7,178 nt of DNA from an uncultured Clostridia bacterium (lineage in GTDB: Bacteria > Bacillota > Clostridia > Oscillospirales > CAG-272), in contig CALEJO010000011.1 in assembly GCA_937898155.1 (NCBI GenBank), positions 1-7,178 on the forward strand, written 5' to 3'. Positions within the stretch are counted from its first letter, which is position 1; each line of letters starts with the position of its first letter. The position numbers and the translations under genes are program-made. Below, piece after piece: positions 5,936 to 7,178 of the stretch. The notes beneath the pieces are model-generated. The model did no database searches. It was not told where the DNA came from and saw nothing but the letters and a program-made list of their open reading frames with translations.

Positions 5936-7030
5936 ATGAGTCAAAATAAAACCGTCGCGGAGGAGCACGCCGTCATCGGCAACGCCGAGGGCACGCGCAC
6001 GTTTCCGCGCACCAATCATCCGGGCGCCGCGTGGTTTTTTGAGCCCGTCAACCTCGGATTATTCATCCATTACGGCATTTCGACCGTGCACGGCGACCTC
6101 GACCTCTCGTGGGGCATGATGGACAATCCCGAACGCCGCGCCAAAGGCAACGGCATCGTCACGCCGCGCGAATACTGGGCGCTGGCAGAGGACTTCCGCC
6201 CGACGGACTATCATCCGGAGGAATGGCTCCGCGCCGCGAAGGACGCGGGCTTCACCTATGCCGTCTTCACGACGCGTCACCACGACGGCTTTTCGATGTG
6301 GCCGTCCGACGCGAGCGATTTTTCCACGAAAAATCATCTCGGCGGGCGCGATTTCGTCGGCGAATACGTCGAGGCGTGCCGCCACGTCGGGCTGAAAGTC
6401 GGGCTTTACTATTCCCCGCCCGACTGGCGCTTCGACCAAGCGTATCGCTCTTTCATGGTCGGCTCGCATTCGGAGAAATATCCCGACCGCCCTTACGAGG
6501 ACATCGACCATCGCCCGATCGACGCGCTTCCCGCGATGCCTGCCGAGCATCTCGATCGCTATTACGCCTACGTCAACGCGCAGGTGCGCGAGCTTCTTTC
6601 GCGCTATGGGCAGATCGACCTATTATGGTTTGACGGCTCCACGCCCGATCCGGCGCGCGTCATCTCCATTGAAGAGATCCGCGCGTTGCAACCGCAGATC
6701 GTCGTCAACGACCGTCTGTGGGGCTGGGGTGTCGGCGACTATTGCTCGCGCTACGAATGTCACTTGCCGGACGAAAACCCGCAAATGCCTTGGGAAACGA
6801 TCCACATCTGGCACGTCGGCGGCGGCTGGTCTTACGTCAAAAACGCGGACAAATACCGCGCGCTCGATATCACGATGCACCAATATGAAATCTGTCAAAA
6901 ATGGGGCGGCAATCTGCTGCTCAATATCGCGCCACGCGCCGACGGCTCCGTGCCGCAGGCGTATTACGAAGCGGTCAGCGCGTTCGGCGACGCCGTGCGC
7001 CGCGAAAAGGAGGAACGGAAAGCACTATGA
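5936..7030 (+). CDS. GH29-type alpha-L-fucosidase, compact cytoplasmic form
   Basis: The 364-residue protein shows the hallmarks of the GH29 barrel. They are GLFIHYG (41-47), WALAEDFRPTDYHPEEW (81-97), the near-invariant RHHDGFSMW (114-122), GLKVGLYYSPPDW (152-164), LLWFDG (229-234) with D233 as the likely nucleophile, and GGNLLLNIAPRADGSVP (324-340). The acid/base residue varies in this family; E274, E281 and E287 are candidates. There is no signal peptide and no C-terminal carbohydrate-binding domain. At 364 residues it is shorter than the usual 450-600, so a catalytic-core-only enzyme working inside the cell is inferred. ATG 5936 is chosen because it follows GGAAAGGAA (5921-5929) and begins one base after the recN stop. 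Substrate specificity (fucose versus another deoxysugar) is not certain. Confidence 0.85.
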   Translation: MSQNKTVAEEHAVIGNAEGTRTFPRTNHPGAAWFFEPVNLGLFIHYGISTVHGDLDLSWGMMDNPERRAKGNGIVTPREYWALAEDFRPTDYHPEEWLRAAKDAGFTYAVFTTRHHDGFSMWPSDASDFSTKNHLGGRDFVGEYVEACRHVGLKVGLYYSPPDWRFDQAYRSFMVGSHSEKYPDRPYEDIDHRPIDALPAMPAEHLDRYYAYVNAQVRELLSRYGQIDLLWFDGSTPDPARVISIEEIRALQPQIVVNDRLWGWGVGDYCSRYECHLPDENPQMPWETIHIWHVGGGWSYVKNADKYRALDITMHQYEICQKWGGNLLLNIAPRADGSVPQAYYEAVSAFGDAVRREKEERKAL

Positions 7031-7178
7031 AAAGCCCGAACTCATGGAGTTTTTCCCCCTATCGCCCGCCCTTCTTTGAGGTCGGCGAGCCCTACCTTTG
7101 CCGCGTGGCACCGAGCGAGCGCGCGATCACGCTCGAATGGCTCGGCGAAGAAAACGGGCATTACCGCGTTTTCTGGCG
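7027..7178 (+). CDS. unrecognised protein, N-terminal fragment, cut by window edge
   Basis: An ATG at 7027 overlaps the stop of the GH29 gene in an ATGA junction, a sign of translational coupling. AAAAGGAGG (7005-7013) lies 13 nt upstream. The frame stays open to the end of the window, giving about 50 residues. The start reads MKSPNSWSFSPYRPPFFEVG, followed by a region of alternating hydrophobic residues (ITLEWLGEENGHYRVFW) like a beta-sandwich of fibronectin type III kind. Position suggests a function in the same glycan pathway. I do not recognise the family from this fragment. Confidence 0.65.
   Translation, partial: MKSPNSWSFSPYRPPFFEVGEPYLCRVAPSERAITLEWLGEENGHYRVFW

Overview
The window looks like a chromosomal segment of an uncultivated, GC-rich member of the Firmicutes (probably a gut-type Clostridia lineage). 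Evidence is the gene order tlyA-nadK-argR-recN, which is typical of Firmicutes, strong AGGA/GGAGG ribosome sites, sigma-A type promoters, and carbohydrate-active genes on both flanks. Taxonomy below that level is inference.

The central discovery is a roughly 595-nt structured non-coding RNA (about 759-1353). I identify it as an OLE RNA (Ornate, Large, Extremophilic). It has a near-consensus promoter with an exact 17-bp spacer, many compensating helices, two GCAA tetraloop hairpins near its 3' end, and no credible open reading frame. It is followed directly by a gene for its membrane partner OapA (1421-2077). After oapA come tlyA (rRNA 2'-O-methyltransferase), nadK (NAD kinase), argR (arginine repressor) and recN (DNA repair ATPase). 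This is the housekeeping neighbourhood in which OLE RNAs are known to occur. Gaps between these genes are only 20-25 nt and no terminator is visible, so RNA and genes probably form one transcription unit. The isoprenoid and folate genes often found beside OLE (such as ispA and dxs) are absent here, and the RNA heads the unit.

Upstream, on the minus strand, lies the first 194 residues of a protein resembling the N-terminal part of alpha-L-rhamnosidase (GH78)-related enzymes. The AT-rich 175-nt divergent region (584-758) holds promoters for both directions and a perfect 7-bp inverted repeat over the glycosidase promoter. Downstream of recN, with a 1-nt gap, comes a compact cytoplasmic GH29 alpha-L-fucosidase-like gene. 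A second gene overlaps its stop by 4 nt and runs off the window. The stress-linked OLE operon is thus inserted between, and physically fused to, genes for deoxysugar-containing glycans.

The most novel points are the OLE locus with its own promoter, an 11-bp perfect complementarity between the OLE 3' domain and the oapA leader that would compete with the OLE fold, and the operon junction of recN with a fucosidase.
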